From Nocardia rosealba (GTDB taxonomy: Bacteria; Actinomycetota; Actinomycetes; Mycobacteriales; Mycobacteriaceae): a stretch of DNA of 64,000 nucleotides. Below are positions 18,905 to 28,580 of the stretch, in pieces. Where the stretch lies: the NCBI RefSeq assembly GCF_020216065.1, contig NZ_JAIWNA010000001.1, positions 124,001 to 188,000 of the forward strand. Direction: 5' to 3'. Position 1 is the stretch's first letter; every line of letters starts with the position of its first letter. The translations under genes and the position numbers were made by a program. The notes below the pieces were generated by a model that was not told the origin of the DNA, ran no database searches, and saw only the letters and a program-made list of their open reading frames with translations.

Positions 18905-19237
18905 TCAGTCCACCTCGTCGCCGAGTTCGTTGACGCGCAACAGGCCGTCGCGGTGCCGCTGCTCGCGGTAGGCGGTGCGCCCGAGCAGATGTGCGACCAC
19001 CGGTGCGGTGATGATCGTGAACAGTCCGGTCAGCACGAGCATCCACACATTGGCGTCGCCGCGCAGGTCGATCCCGGTGCCGATGAGAACCATGATCAGG
19101 CCGATCACCTGCGGTTTCGTCGCCGCGTGCATCCGGGTGAGAGTGTCGGGGAAGCGCACGATCCCCAGTGCGGCGGTGCAGGCGAGGACACAGCCGAGCA
19201 CGATCAGCGGTGCCGACACCCACTCCCAGCCGCTCAT
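18905..19237 (-). CDS. mnhG: Mrp/Mnh Na+/H+ antiporter subunit G
   Basis: 110 residues from ATG 19237 (MSGWEWVSAPLIV), overlapping mnhF by 4 nt. Three TM helices. The PhaG/MnhG signature is 'CTAALGIVRFPDTLTRMHAA' followed by 'KPQVIGLIMVLIG'. It is the last gene of the antiporter operon. The subunit is part of the hydrophobic six- or seven-protein complex that exchanges Na+ for H+ and confers salt and alkali resistance. Confidence 0.92.
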   Translation of the reverse strand: MSGWEWVSAPLIVLGCVLACTAALGIVRFPDTLTRMHAATKPQVIGLIMVLIGTGIDLRGDANVWMLVLTGLFTIITAPVVAHLLGRTAYREQRHRDGLLRVNELGDEVD

Positions 19238-19494
19238 CGGTCGTCCCGCACGCGAAAGCGCGTCACCGCGGCCGATCCGAGGAAACCGACAAGGGCCAGC
19301 GCGACGATCGCCGGGACGACGGTTGTGTCGTTGCTGTAGGCCGCCCACACCGCGAGCCCGGACGCGGCGATGGCCATCAGCGAGTCGATCCCGACCACCC
19401 GGTCGAGGGTGCTCGGGCCGGCGAGTACGCGGTAAGCGGTGCAGATGGCGGCGAACGACAGCAGCACCGCCGCGATGACGGCGACGACGGTCAT
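19234..19494 (-). CDS. mnhF: Mrp/Mnh Na+/H+ antiporter subunit F
   Basis: 86 residues, three TM helices. The motif 'AYRVLAGPSTLDRVVGIDSL' is the MrpF/PhaF hallmark (RxxxGPxxxDRVxxxD), with the conserved Asp in the membrane. It overlaps mnhE and mnhG by 4 nt each, so the order E-F-G is translationally coupled. Confidence 0.93.
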   Translation of the reverse strand: MTVVAVIAAVLLSFAAICTAYRVLAGPSTLDRVVGIDSLMAIAASGLAVWAAYSNDTTVVPAIVALALVGFLGSAAVTRFRVRDDR

Positions 19495-20045
19495 ACCTGA
19501 ACCTCCGGTCCGTGATGCCGCTCGCCTGGTCGTTCGAAGGCGTCGATGATGAGACGTTCCAGGCGGCGGGTGGTGCGGTAGAAGTCGTCGACCGCCTTGT
19601 CGCTGCCCACATCGAGCACGTGGACGTACACCACACAGCGCTGACGGTCGATCTCGAGCACCATGGTGCCGGGAATGAGATTGAGCAGATCGGTACAGAT
19701 CACCAGCACCAGATCCGACTGGATGCCGAGGGCCACGCGCAGCACGCCCGACACCGGCGGGCCCGAGGGCCGCAGCGCGAACCAGGCCACCTGCACGCTC
19801 GACTCGAGTGCGTAATAGGTTGCCGCGGCGATCAATTCGAGAAAGGACAGCGGGTGGAACCGGCCGGTCACCGGGATCCGTGGCAGCGGAAGCGCGAACA
19901 CGACGATCAGCGCGACCACTCCACCGGCGAGCACATTGGCCGCGCTGAGGTCACCCCACAGGGCCACCCACACCGCGGTCAGCCAGGCGAGGACGCCGAG
20001 TCGTAAGACGTTCTGCCGGTTCACGAGCCGGCGCAACACGGTCAT
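19491..20045 (-). CDS. mnhE: Mrp/Mnh Na+/H+ antiporter subunit E
   Basis: 184 residues. N-terminal TM pair ('LGVLAWLTAVWVALWGDLSA'), then the cytosolic MnhE region with 'LNLIPGTMVLEIDRQRCVVY' and 'VHVLDV', the conserved family core. It overlaps mnhD by 4 nt. The C-terminal 30 residues ('RRLERLIIDAFERPGE') are charged, as in other actinobacterial MnhE proteins. Confidence 0.92.
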   Translation of the reverse strand: MTVLRRLVNRQNVLRLGVLAWLTAVWVALWGDLSAANVLAGGVVALIVVFALPLPRIPVTGRFHPLSFLELIAAATYYALESSVQVAWFALRPSGPPVSGVLRVALGIQSDLVLVICTDLLNLIPGTMVLEIDRQRCVVYVHVLDVGSDKAVDDFYRTTRRLERLIIDAFERPGERHHGPEVQV

Positions 20046-21640
20046 CGCGGCTCCTGTCCGCCGAGGACGGATTCGATATACACCGACGGGTTGTTCAGAT
20101 CGGCCGCGGCGCGTTCGGCGATGCCGAGCACGGGGCCGGCGAACACGGTGAGCGCGAGGCCCGCGGTGATCAGCCCGGCGGTGGCGAGCACCATCAGCGC
20201 GGGCATGCGTCCGGGGTCGGTGCGGTCCTCGTACTGCACGTCGGTCGAATCCTCCACCAGGGTGGGCGGTTTCGCGGCACTGAGATGTCCCTCGGGCGCT
20301 TCTTCGCGCGGGCGCCAGAACGCCTTGCCCCAGACCCGCGCCACCGCGTAGAGCGTGAGCAGGCTGGTGACCACCGAACCGGCGACCAGCACCCAGGCCA
20401 GCACGCTACCGTCGGCCGCACCCGCCTCGAGCAGGGTCACCTTGCCGATGAAGCCCGAGAAGGGCGGAATACCACCGAGATTCAGTGCCGGTATCAGGAA
20501 GAGCAGCCCGAGTAGCGGACTCGCCGAGGCGAGCCCACCGAGGCGGCGCAGCGACACCGACCCGGCCTGGCGCTCGATCAGGCCGACGGCGAGGAACAGC
20601 GCCGTCTGCACCAGAATGTGGTGGGCCACATAGAACACCGCACCGGTGAGCCCGGCCGACCCGGCCAGCCCGATACCGAAAACCATGTACCCGATGTGGC
20701 TCACGAGGGTGAACGACAGCAGGCGCCGGATATCGGTCTGGGCGATCGCGCCGAGAATGCCGACGAGCATGGTCGCCAGCCCGCACACCAGCAGGATGTC
20801 GTCGAACGCGCCGTCCGGGAACCACAGCGTGTGCGTCCGGATGATCGCGTACACACCGACCTTGGTGAGCAGGCCCGCGAACACGGCGGTCACCGGCGCG
20901 GGCGCGGTGGGGTAGGAGTCGGGTAGCCAGCTCGACAGCGGGAACACCGCCGCCTTGATGCCGAACGCCACGAGCAGCACGGCGTAGCAGGCCGTGCGCA
21001 CCCCCTGTGGTGTCGCCTCGAGCCGAACGGCCAGTTGCGCGAGGTTCAGGGTGCCGGTGGCCGCGTAGGTGAGGCCGATGCCGATCAGGAAGATCATCGA
21101 CGACACCATCGACACCATCACGTACGCGATGCCGGTGCGGATGCGTTCCTCGGTGGCGCCGACGGTGAGCAGCACGAACGAGGCGGCGAGCAGCAGCTCG
21201 AACCCGACGAACAGGTTGAACAGGTCACCGGCCAGGAACGCCATCGACACACCGGCCGTGAGCACCAGGTAGGTGGGTCGGTAGATGGAGGTGGGCTGGT
21301 TGTCGTCGCCGTCGGAGATGTTCTGCCCCGCACCGTAGATCGACACCAGGAGCAGGACGAACGCCGAGACAAGCAGCATCGCCGCGCTGAGCCGGTCGAC
21401 GACGAGGGTGATGCCGATCGGGGTCGGCCAGCCGCCCACCTGCACCGCCGTCGTGCCGTCGCGGTCGGCGAGGTACAGCAGCAGCGCGCTGATGGCGAGC
21501 ACACCCGACAGCGCGACCATCGACACCAGCCGCTGGACGCGCGGTCGGCGCCCGAAGATCAGGGTGACCGCGGCGGCGAGCAGCGGGACCAGCACCGGCA
21601 GCGCGGCGAGATCGGGAAGCAGCTGCGGGGAGAGGGTCAT
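20042..21640 (-). CDS. mnhD: Mrp/Mnh Na+/H+ antiporter subunit D
   Basis: 532 residues, about 14 TM helices, related to complex I subunits NuoM/NuoN. The proton-channel helix 'FGIKAAVFPLSSWLPDSYPT' holds the key Lys, and 'PVTAVFAGLLTKVGVYAIIR' a second lysine. The C-terminal 40 residues before the last helix include a charged loop ('REEAPEGHLSAAKPPTLVED') that is longer than in Bacillus. It overlaps both neighbours by 4 nt. Confidence 0.94.
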   Translation of the reverse strand: MTLSPQLLPDLAALPVLVPLLAAAVTLIFGRRPRVQRLVSMVALSGVLAISALLLYLADRDGTTAVQVGGWPTPIGITLVVDRLSAAMLLVSAFVLLLVSIYGAGQNISDGDDNQPTSIYRPTYLVLTAGVSMAFLAGDLFNLFVGFELLLAASFVLLTVGATEERIRTGIAYVMVSMVSSMIFLIGIGLTYAATGTLNLAQLAVRLEATPQGVRTACYAVLLVAFGIKAAVFPLSSWLPDSYPTAPAPVTAVFAGLLTKVGVYAIIRTHTLWFPDGAFDDILLVCGLATMLVGILGAIAQTDIRRLLSFTLVSHIGYMVFGIGLAGSAGLTGAVFYVAHHILVQTALFLAVGLIERQAGSVSLRRLGGLASASPLLGLLFLIPALNLGGIPPFSGFIGKVTLLEAGAADGSVLAWVLVAGSVVTSLLTLYAVARVWGKAFWRPREEAPEGHLSAAKPPTLVEDSTDVQYEDRTDPGRMPALMVLATAGLITAGLALTVFAGPVLGIAERAAADLNNPSVYIESVLGGQEPR

Positions 21641-22023
21641 TCGGCCGGGTCCTCGCTCTCGCGCCGGGCCGCGACCTGGGTGTCCTCAGGGTCGTTGCGG
21701 ACGTCTTCGGTGGTGGTCAGCCGGTAGGCGCGATAGGCGAGGGCGAGCACGAACGCGGCCAAGCCCATCGTGATGACGATGGCGGTGAGCACCATCGCCT
21801 GGGCCAGCGGATCGGCCATGCCGTCGGGCGAGGTGTCCGAGCCCGACAGCACCGGTGGGTTCCCGTCCGGCCCGCCGCCGACGGTGAGGATCAGCAGGTT
21901 CACCGCGTTGCCGAGCAGGATGATCCCCAGCAGCATCTTCGACACCACCCGCTCGAGCACCAGGTACACCCCGCAGGCGGTGAGCGCGCCGATCGTGAGC
22001 AGCATGACGAGGTTGGCACTCAT
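21637..22023 (-). CDS. mnhC: Mrp/Mnh Na+/H+ antiporter subunit C
   Basis: 128 residues from ATG 22023 (MSANLVMLLTIG), overlapping the end of mnhA by 4 nt. NuoK-like with three TM helices: 'GVYLVLERVVSKMLLGIILL', 'GNAVNLLILTVGG' and 'DPLAQAMVLTAIVITMG'. The charged tail after residue 105 is acidic and probably cytosolic. A much longer overlapping frame here is spurious. Confidence 0.93.
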   Translation of the reverse strand: MSANLVMLLTIGALTACGVYLVLERVVSKMLLGIILLGNAVNLLILTVGGGPDGNPPVLSGSDTSPDGMADPLAQAMVLTAIVITMGLAAFVLALAYRAYRLTTTEDVRNDPEDTQVAARRESEDPAE

Positions 22024-24803
22024 GAGATCTCCTTGTCCAGGCGGGCGCCGAGGCTGCGCAGGACGTCGAGGGTGAGGCCGACGATCACCAGGTACACGCC
22101 GAGATCGAAGAACATGGCGGTGACGAGTTTGATGTGGCCGAGCACCGGCACGGTGATCTCGATGATCGCCGAGGACAGTGGTGGGGCCCCGAGCAGCAGC
22201 GATGTGGTCGCCGTCCCGGCGGCGAGGACCAGGCCCGCGCCGAGGAGGTGTCCGGCGTCGACCGGGAGGGCTTCGCCGAGTTCGTAGCGTCCACCCGCCA
22301 GGTAGCGCAGGGTGAGGGCGAGCCCGGCGAGCAGGCCACCGGCGAAGCCGCCGCCGGGTGCGTTGTGGCCGGAGAAGAAGAAGTACACCGACAGGACCAT
22401 GATGGTCGGGAACAGCAGCCGGGTGGTGATCTGCAGGACCATCGAGCGTTCGCGCCGGTCGAGCAGCCGGGCGGCAGGCAACCAGCTCACGGCGTCGGGG
22501 TTGTAGTTCGGTGCGTCGACGGCGCGTGGCGCGCTGCCGAAGCGGCGGCTGCGGAACACCAGCGACGCAACGCCGGTGGCGGCGACGACGAGGACCGAGA
22601 TCTCGCCGAGGGTGTCCCAGGCGCGGATGTCGACGAGCAGCACGTTCACCGCGTTCTTGCCGCCGCCGACGCGGTAGGCGGCGTCGGGGATGGTGCGCCA
22701 GATCGGCTCGCTGTGCCGGGCGGCGGAGGCGAACGCGGCGAGTACCGTCACGGTGACGCCGACCGCGATCGCGAGCAGCGCGCGACGGACCTTGAACGCG
22801 GCGGCGTAGCCGTCGGTGATCTCGGCCGGGAACCCGCGCAGCACGAGCACGAAGATCACCAGAGTCAGTGTCTCGACCAGGAATTGGGTGAGCGCGAGAT
22901 CCGGTGCGCCGTGCAGCGCGAAGATCACGCCGCAGCCGTATCCGGTGACACCGACCACGAGCACACTGGCCAACCTGTTGCGCAGCACCGTCGCCGCGAG
23001 CGCCATGGCGATCATGATCGCGCCGATCACCGCCTGCAACGGCGAATCCCACAGGTGCAGGGTGATTCCCGTGCGGGTACCGGTCGCGAGCATCACGGCG
23101 GGCAGCACGATGAGCGTGCCGAGGATGAAGGCCTGGCTGACGGGCAGCGAACCGGATTGCACCGTGCCGGTGAGGCGAAGCGAGAGCCGGTCCATCGCCC
23201 GCAGTGCGGCGTCGTAACCCCGGTCGGCATTGCCGAGTCGCGGACGAGCCGACTCGTGAATCCTGTTGCGTACCAAGAACAATGCGAAGCCGACCAGCAC
23301 GATGACGGCGGTGAGCGCGAGGGCGGGTGTGAAGCCGTGCCACAGCGCGAGTGCCCCGTCGAGGACGCCGGGCAGGGTCTCGGCGTACGGGCTCAGCCAC
23401 TCGTCGACGACCCCGGCACCGAACCCACCCGCCAGCCCGGCCACCGCCAGCACGGCCGGCGGGCCGACCAGCAGCGGTCCCGGCGCGTGCCAGGTTGTCG
23501 TGACGCCGGGGCTCGTGCCGAACGCGGCCCACAGGAACCGCGCGCTGTAGGCGACGGTGAGGGCCGAACCGACGGCGATACCGGTCAGCAACAGCACCCG
23601 CACCGGCGGGCTCAGCACCTGTGCCGCCCACACCGCGCTCAAGGCGGATTCCTTGCCGACGAACCCGAGCATCGGCGGCAACCCCGCCATACTGATCGCC
23701 GCGGTCGCCGCCACCGCGCACAGCACCGGCGCGCGCCGCCCGAGCCCCGACAACCGGCGCAGATCGCGAGTGCCCGCGCCGTGATCGATGATGCCGACCA
23801 CCATGAACAGGCACGCCTTGAACAGCCCGTGCGCCACCAGCAGCGCCAGCCCGGCGAGTGCGGTATCCGGGGTGCCGATGGCCATCATGGTGATGAGCAG
23901 TCCGAGCTGGCTCACCGTGCCGAACGCCAGCACCAGTTTCAGGTCGTGCACCTGCATGGCCCGCCAGCCGGCCAACAGCATCGACGCGATCCCCAACGGC
24001 AGCACGAGCACATGCCACGGTGGAGTCTGGGCGAGTGCGGGTGCCAGGCGGGCGACCAGATAGATGCCCGCTTTCACCATCGCGGCGGCATGCAGGTAGG
24101 CGCTCACCGGTGTAGGCGCGGCCATCGCACCGGGCAACCAGAAGTGCAGGGGCACGATCGCCGACTTGCTCAGCGCCCCGACGAGCACGAGCACCACCGC
24201 CACCGACACCGCGATCCCATCGGGTGGAGATTCGCGGGCGAGCACGTCCGACAGCAGGAAACTGTCGTAGCGCGATCCGAGGATGACGATGCCGACCAGC
24301 ATCGCCAGTCCGCCCGCCGCCGTGACCAGCAGTGCCTGGATCGCGGCGCGGCGACTCGCGGCCTGCTCGGCGTAGTGGCCGACCAGCAGGAACGACAGCA
24401 CCGTTGTGATTTCCCAGAACACGTAGAGCAACAGCATGTTGTCGCTGGTCACCAGGCCGAACATGGCACCGGAGAAGCCGACCAACTCGGCCGCGAATAT
24501 CCCGAGCCTCGCCTCGTCACGGTCGAAGTAGCGCCCGCAATAGGCCAGGATCAGCGCGCCGATGCCGAGGACGAGCACACACATCACGGCGGCGAGGGAA
24601 TCGAAGCGCAGGTCGATGTCCATCGAGATCTGCGGCGCCCACCGCACCCGGCTGGTGACGGTGACGCCCCAGTGCGCGAGCACCCACCCGAGACTGCCCA
24701 GCGGAACCAGCGCCAGCAGATAGAAAGCGTTGCGGCCCAGCGCTCGCACGCACAGCGGGGCCGCGAGCGCGGCCATTGCGTGAGCGAGCAGGACAGCGAG
24801 CAA
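22020..24803 (-). CDS. mnhA: Mrp/Mnh Na+/H+ antiporter subunit A fused to subunit B
   Basis: 927 residues. Residues about 1-500 are NuoL-like, with 'SKSAIVPLHFWLPGAMAAPT' and 'PVSAYLHAAAMVKAGIYL' (proton-channel Lys residues). Residues about 560-760 are the MrpA C-terminal domain ('TGYGCGVIFALHGAPDLALT'). From about 790 to the end it is MnhB, with 'LQITTRLLFPTIMVLSVYFF' and 'GHNAPGGGFAGGLLAGLAL'. No separate mnhB exists in the operon, so the fusion supplies it. It is the first gene of the operon A(B)-C-D-E-F-G. The promoter must lie in 24804-24911. Confidence 0.94.
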   Translation of the reverse strand: MLAVLLAHAMAALAAPLCVRALGRNAFYLLALVPLGSLGWVLAHWGVTVTSRVRWAPQISMDIDLRFDSLAAVMCVLVLGIGALILAYCGRYFDRDEARLGIFAAELVGFSGAMFGLVTSDNMLLLYVFWEITTVLSFLLVGHYAEQAASRRAAIQALLVTAAGGLAMLVGIVILGSRYDSFLLSDVLARESPPDGIAVSVAVVLVLVGALSKSAIVPLHFWLPGAMAAPTPVSAYLHAAAMVKAGIYLVARLAPALAQTPPWHVLVLPLGIASMLLAGWRAMQVHDLKLVLAFGTVSQLGLLITMMAIGTPDTALAGLALLVAHGLFKACLFMVVGIIDHGAGTRDLRRLSGLGRRAPVLCAVAATAAISMAGLPPMLGFVGKESALSAVWAAQVLSPPVRVLLLTGIAVGSALTVAYSARFLWAAFGTSPGVTTTWHAPGPLLVGPPAVLAVAGLAGGFGAGVVDEWLSPYAETLPGVLDGALALWHGFTPALALTAVIVLVGFALFLVRNRIHESARPRLGNADRGYDAALRAMDRLSLRLTGTVQSGSLPVSQAFILGTLIVLPAVMLATGTRTGITLHLWDSPLQAVIGAIMIAMALAATVLRNRLASVLVVGVTGYGCGVIFALHGAPDLALTQFLVETLTLVIFVLVLRGFPAEITDGYAAAFKVRRALLAIAVGVTVTVLAAFASAARHSEPIWRTIPDAAYRVGGGKNAVNVLLVDIRAWDTLGEISVLVVAATGVASLVFRSRRFGSAPRAVDAPNYNPDAVSWLPAARLLDRRERSMVLQITTRLLFPTIMVLSVYFFFSGHNAPGGGFAGGLLAGLALTLRYLAGGRYELGEALPVDAGHLLGAGLVLAAGTATTSLLLGAPPLSSAIIEITVPVLGHIKLVTAMFFDLGVYLVIVGLTLDVLRSLGARLDKEIS

Positions 24804-24911
24804 CCGCGCCTCCGGGTCTCCTAGCGTGTGGCGAGCCCCGATCCTACGGGCGCGGAGACGATGCGCGTCGGCACCGAGGCTGTCGCGTCGGCCATGTCGG
24901 CACCGGTGCGG

Positions 24912-26186
24912 CTATGACCTGGGCGCCGGTTCGGCGGGCCTGATCCAGTAGAACAGCGCCAGCGCGCCCGCGGCGCCGATCGTGATGGCCAGCGCCGTGA
25001 AGCCGGGGGTCCGGTCGTCGGCGTTCACCCCGCCCGCTGGCCAGTTGCGCAGGCGGGTGGGGATGGCCCACAGGATCGACGGCAGATACAGCGCGCCCAG
25101 GGCCAGTACCGCGCTCGGCAGATAACTCACCCGCACCGAGGCGAAGCCGTACCCGGCGACGGCGGCGAGCAACCCGGTGCCGATCACCCAGGTGACAGTC
25201 CAGCCGAAATCGTCGGTGAACAGGGAGAAGATCGCGATCGCGGCCGCACCGAGCAGCACCGGCCACGGCGACGGCCGCGCCAGCCCGGCCAGCACGGTGA
25301 TCACGACTACCGCGATCACCACCAGCAGGTTCCAGCCGAGGCTCGGTGCGTCACCGAGCGAGTCGGCCACGGCGGCCAGGCTGACCGCGAGCAGCACGGC
25401 GGCGCCGTCACGATCGGGGAGCAGCAGGGCGGTGACGAAGGCGGCGGCGACGGTGAGGACCACCGCGAGTCCCACCTGTGCGGTGCTGGCGCGGCGTCCG
25501 TCGAATTCGCCCGAGAGCCATTCGGTGGTGAGCAGCAGGGTCAGCGCGAGCAGGGTGGTCGCGATGATCGGGGAGATCGGCAGGTCGGCTGCCAGCCGGG
25601 GCGGGGCACCCAGAATGACGCCGTGCTGGTGCCGTGCGGTGTTCACCGCGAGCAGGACAAGGGCGCACAGCACCAGCCACGTCGGGCTGTGCGCGGACTT
25701 GTCGGCCTGGGTCGAATTCGAGGTGAAGATGGCGACCACCTCGCCGTAGACGAACACCAGGATCGTCCCGACCGCGAACCCGACCGCGGGCCAGCGCATC
25801 CGCAACGAGCAGATCCCGAGCGCGCCGTAGGCCGCGCCGCCGCAGATGCTGTCGATGTAGTTCTGGGTGGTCAGCACATCGGCCGAGGTCATCAGGGTGC
25901 CGATGTAGTAGTTCACGGCCAGTGCCGCCGTCGCGCAGGTGGCGGCGAGCCAGACCAGCCCGGGCCGGGTGAGCGGACGAACCAGTACCGCGACGACCAC
26001 CGCGACGATGAGCCCGAGCGCGGCGGCTCGGGGGACGCTGTTGACCAGGCTGGTGACCCGGTACGGCGAATCGAGCGACGAGGCCGCGGTGGTGCGGAAC
26101 GTGAACGGCAGGAACAGCGCCATGCCCGCGACCGCGGCACCCGCGAACGCTGTCACCGCATCCAGACCATCACCGATCCTGGGCAC
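24912..26186 (-). CDS. Polytopic membrane protein of unknown function
   Basis: 424 residues with about twelve predicted TM segments, for instance 'AALGLIVAVVVAVLVRP', 'LLVVIAVVVITVLAGLA' and 'TALAITIGAAGALALFYWI'. Charged loops are short and I see no catalytic motif. The helices fall in pairs separated by short polar turns, as in transporters, but no family is recognised. It is 108 bp upstream of the Mrp operon on the same strand and 57 bp downstream of the AAA ATPase, so it may be co-transcribed with either. Its function should not be guessed beyond 'membrane protein'. Confidence 0.7.
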   Translation of the reverse strand: MPRIGDGLDAVTAFAGAAVAGMALFLPFTFRTTAASSLDSPYRVTSLVNSVPRAAALGLIVAVVVAVLVRPLTRPGLVWLAATCATAALAVNYYIGTLMTSADVLTTQNYIDSICGGAAYGALGICSLRMRWPAVGFAVGTILVFVYGEVVAIFTSNSTQADKSAHSPTWLVLCALVLLAVNTARHQHGVILGAPPRLAADLPISPIIATTLLALTLLLTTEWLSGEFDGRRASTAQVGLAVVLTVAAAFVTALLLPDRDGAAVLLAVSLAAVADSLGDAPSLGWNLLVVIAVVVITVLAGLARPSPWPVLLGAAAIAIFSLFTDDFGWTVTWVIGTGLLAAVAGYGFASVRVSYLPSAVLALGALYLPSILWAIPTRLRNWPAGGVNADDRTPGFTALAITIGAAGALALFYWIRPAEPAPRS

Positions 26187-26243
26187 GGTTCCGACGATAC
26201 CGGCGAAACCCGCACCACCTGGGAAATCAGCCCCCGGGGCGGT

Positions 26244-28442
26244 TCATCCCCGGTTGCGCGCGTACTCCCGCAACGATTCGACCTGCGCGGGGTCGAGCGA
26301 GGGACGGACGGTGCGGCGGGCGGTCGCCACGTCCTCGGCGGTGACATCGGCGGCTGCCATATCGCGGCGCAGTGCCGTGAGGGCGGCTTCGCGCAGCAGG
26401 GCGGCGCAGTCGGCGGCGGAGTAGCCGTCGAGGTCGTCGGCGAGGGCGGCCAGGTCGACGTCGTCGGCCAGCGGCACCGAGCGACCGGCGGTGCGCAGGA
26501 TGTCGAGCCGCGCGGCCGCGTCGGGCGGCGGAACGAACACCAACCGTTCCAGCCTGCCCGGACGCAGCAGGGCGGGGTCGATGAGTTCGGGCCGGTTGGT
26601 CGCCCCGAGCACCACCACGTCGCGCAACGGCTCCACCCCGTCGAGTTCGGTGAGCAGGGCGGCGACCACCCGGTCCGACACTCCCGAGTCGCTGCTCTGT
26701 CCCCGGCGTGGGGCGAGCGCGTCGACCTCGTCGAGGAAGATCAGCGACGGCGCCGAATCGCGGGCCCGCTGGAACAGTTCGCGCACCGCGCGCTCCGATG
26801 AACCGACCCACTTGTCCATCAGCTCAGCGCCTTTCACCGCGTGCACACTGAGCTGTCCGGTCCCGGCCAGGGCCCGGACCAGGAAGGTCTTGCCGCAACC
26901 GGGCGGTCCGTAGAGCAGCACGCCACGCGGCGGCTCGATACCGAGCCGGGCGAACGAGTCGGGGTGGCGCAGCGGCCACAGCACCGCCTCGGTGAGCGCC
27001 TGTTTGGTTTCCACCATGTCGCCCACGTCGTCGAGATCGAGGGAGCCGATGGCCAATTCCTCGGTGCCGGAACGCGACAGCGGCCGGATGACGTCGAGCG
27101 CGCCGATGAGGTCGTCCTGGGTGAGTTCGGGCTCGGCCTGTTCCCGGCTGGCCCGACCGGCCGCGCGCACCGCCGCCTCCCGGCACACCGCGGCGAGATC
27201 GGCGACGACGAAACCCGGTGTGCGCGAAGCGATCACGTCGAGATCGAGCTTGCCCGACGGCACCTTGCGCAGCAGCTGTTCCAGCAGCGCGCGTCGCACG
27301 AGTGCGGTCGGCAGCGGCAGCGCCAGTTCGCGGTCGCACAGATCCGGTGCCCGCAATCGCGAATCCACCTGTGCCGGATGCGCGGTGGTGGCCAGCAACG
27401 CGACGCGTGGCTCGCGGACGGCGGCCCGTAACTGGTCGAGGATGAGGGTGGCGACCGGGTCCGCCTCCAGCGGCAGCAACGCATCGATATCGGTGACGAT
27501 CAGCACCCCGCCCTGGCCGGTGGCGATATCGGCGACCGCCTCGGCGACCTCACGCAACCGCGCCCCGCTCTCGCTCGCCCCGACACTCGGCCCGTCGAGT
27601 ACGACGACGCGGCGCGGCGCGGCGACCGCTTCGGCGAGGGTCGCCTTGCCCACGCCTGCGGGACCGGTGATGAGCACGCCGAGATGTGCCGGTGCGCCGA
27701 GGACTTTCAGCAGTTCCGGCTCATCGAGCGCCAGACTCAGCCATTCGGCGAGCTTGGCGGCCTGGCTCTGCACGCCGGCCAGATCCTCCACCGGCACGGG
27801 CGCGCTGCCCGCGCTCACCGTCGGCACTTCGAGCGAGGTGGCGAGCGGGCCACCGTCGCGCTCCACCGCGTGCTGCACCGCCGCCGCGCCACTACCCCAG
27901 CCGACCGCCGAATTCGGTTGCACACTCACCGGACCCGGCCGTGGATCGATCGCGGTGACCGTGAGCAGCTCGGTGGTCCAGGCGATCCCGAATGTGCGCG
28001 CCAGCGCCTGAGTTGTCGCCGCGGAGCTGATGTCGGGGCCGAGGTCGCGCGGCAGCAGCGACACCGTGTCGCCGACGGTGACCACCTTGCCGAGCAGGGC
28101 CTGGCGCAGCGTCACGGCGGGAATGCTCGCCATCGCCTGCGCCGAACCGCTGAGCGAGATCTGCTTGGCGCCGAACACCGTCACCGGGGCGACGGTCACC
28201 GCCGCGTTCTCCCGCAGACCCACATTCGACAGGGTCACATCGTCGAGCAGGGCGACGCCGGGCGGACTGCCCGCGGGCGCCTTGGCGACCACCGCTGCCG
28301 TGCGCCGTGCGCCGATCAGCGCGATACCGTCCCATTCCCGCAGGCCGAGCGCCGTGAGCGTCTCCGGATGCAGACGAACCACCCCGCGACGGGCATCGGC
28401 GGCCGAGGGATTGAGACGAGCGGTCAGCGAAAGTTCAGCCAC
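26244..28442 (-). CDS. CDC48/p97-like tandem AAA ATPase (Rv0435c-like)
   Basis: 732 residues. Residues 1-95 resemble the Cdc48 N-domain double-psi barrel ('PETLTALGLREWDGIALIGA'), and about 95-200 a second N-terminal part. The D1 domain has a degenerate Walker A at 260-267 (GPAGVGKA, Ala where Ser/Thr is expected) and a Walker B 'LIVTDIDALLP' lacking the catalytic Glu. D2 is canonical: Walker A GPPGCGKT at 513-520, pore line 'DKWVGSS', Walker B 'LIFLDEVDALAP' and 'ATNRPELIDPALLRPGRLER'. It is probably a hexameric unfoldase or segregase with D2 as the motor. It occupies the Rv0435c position but on the strand opposite psd-pssA. Confidence 0.88.
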   Translation of the reverse strand: MAELSLTARLNPSAADARRGVVRLHPETLTALGLREWDGIALIGARRTAAVVAKAPAGSPPGVALLDDVTLSNVGLRENAAVTVAPVTVFGAKQISLSGSAQAMASIPAVTLRQALLGKVVTVGDTVSLLPRDLGPDISSAATTQALARTFGIAWTTELLTVTAIDPRPGPVSVQPNSAVGWGSGAAAVQHAVERDGGPLATSLEVPTVSAGSAPVPVEDLAGVQSQAAKLAEWLSLALDEPELLKVLGAPAHLGVLITGPAGVGKATLAEAVAAPRRVVVLDGPSVGASESGARLREVAEAVADIATGQGGVLIVTDIDALLPLEADPVATLILDQLRAAVREPRVALLATTAHPAQVDSRLRAPDLCDRELALPLPTALVRRALLEQLLRKVPSGKLDLDVIASRTPGFVVADLAAVCREAAVRAAGRASREQAEPELTQDDLIGALDVIRPLSRSGTEELAIGSLDLDDVGDMVETKQALTEAVLWPLRHPDSFARLGIEPPRGVLLYGPPGCGKTFLVRALAGTGQLSVHAVKGAELMDKWVGSSERAVRELFQRARDSAPSLIFLDEVDALAPRRGQSSDSGVSDRVVAALLTELDGVEPLRDVVVLGATNRPELIDPALLRPGRLERLVFVPPPDAAARLDILRTAGRSVPLADDVDLAALADDLDGYSAADCAALLREAALTALRRDMAAADVTAEDVATARRTVRPSLDPAQVESLREYARNRG

Positions 28443-28580
28443 CGTGCCATTCTGCCCGCTGCCCGCACCCGGTGCTGTGGACGATCAGCGATCGATTGGC
28501 TCATCCCAAGGTCGGAGTCTGTACGCTGCACCCGACGCGCCGGACGTGCCGGCGCCGCGATCCACCGGGGAAACCAGCAG

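Noticed and set aside
21637-24018. 793-residue minus-strand frame that includes MnhC
   Set aside because: Only the last 128 residues are MnhC. The rest is a shifted frame inside mnhA with Arg/Ala-rich composition. The true start is ATG 22023.
22134-24824. 896-residue frame on the plus strand across mnhA
   Set aside because: It is the antisense of mnhA. Its product is rich in Arg, Gln and His, as expected for reading high-GC DNA on the wrong strand, and it has no homology to known proteins that I can see.
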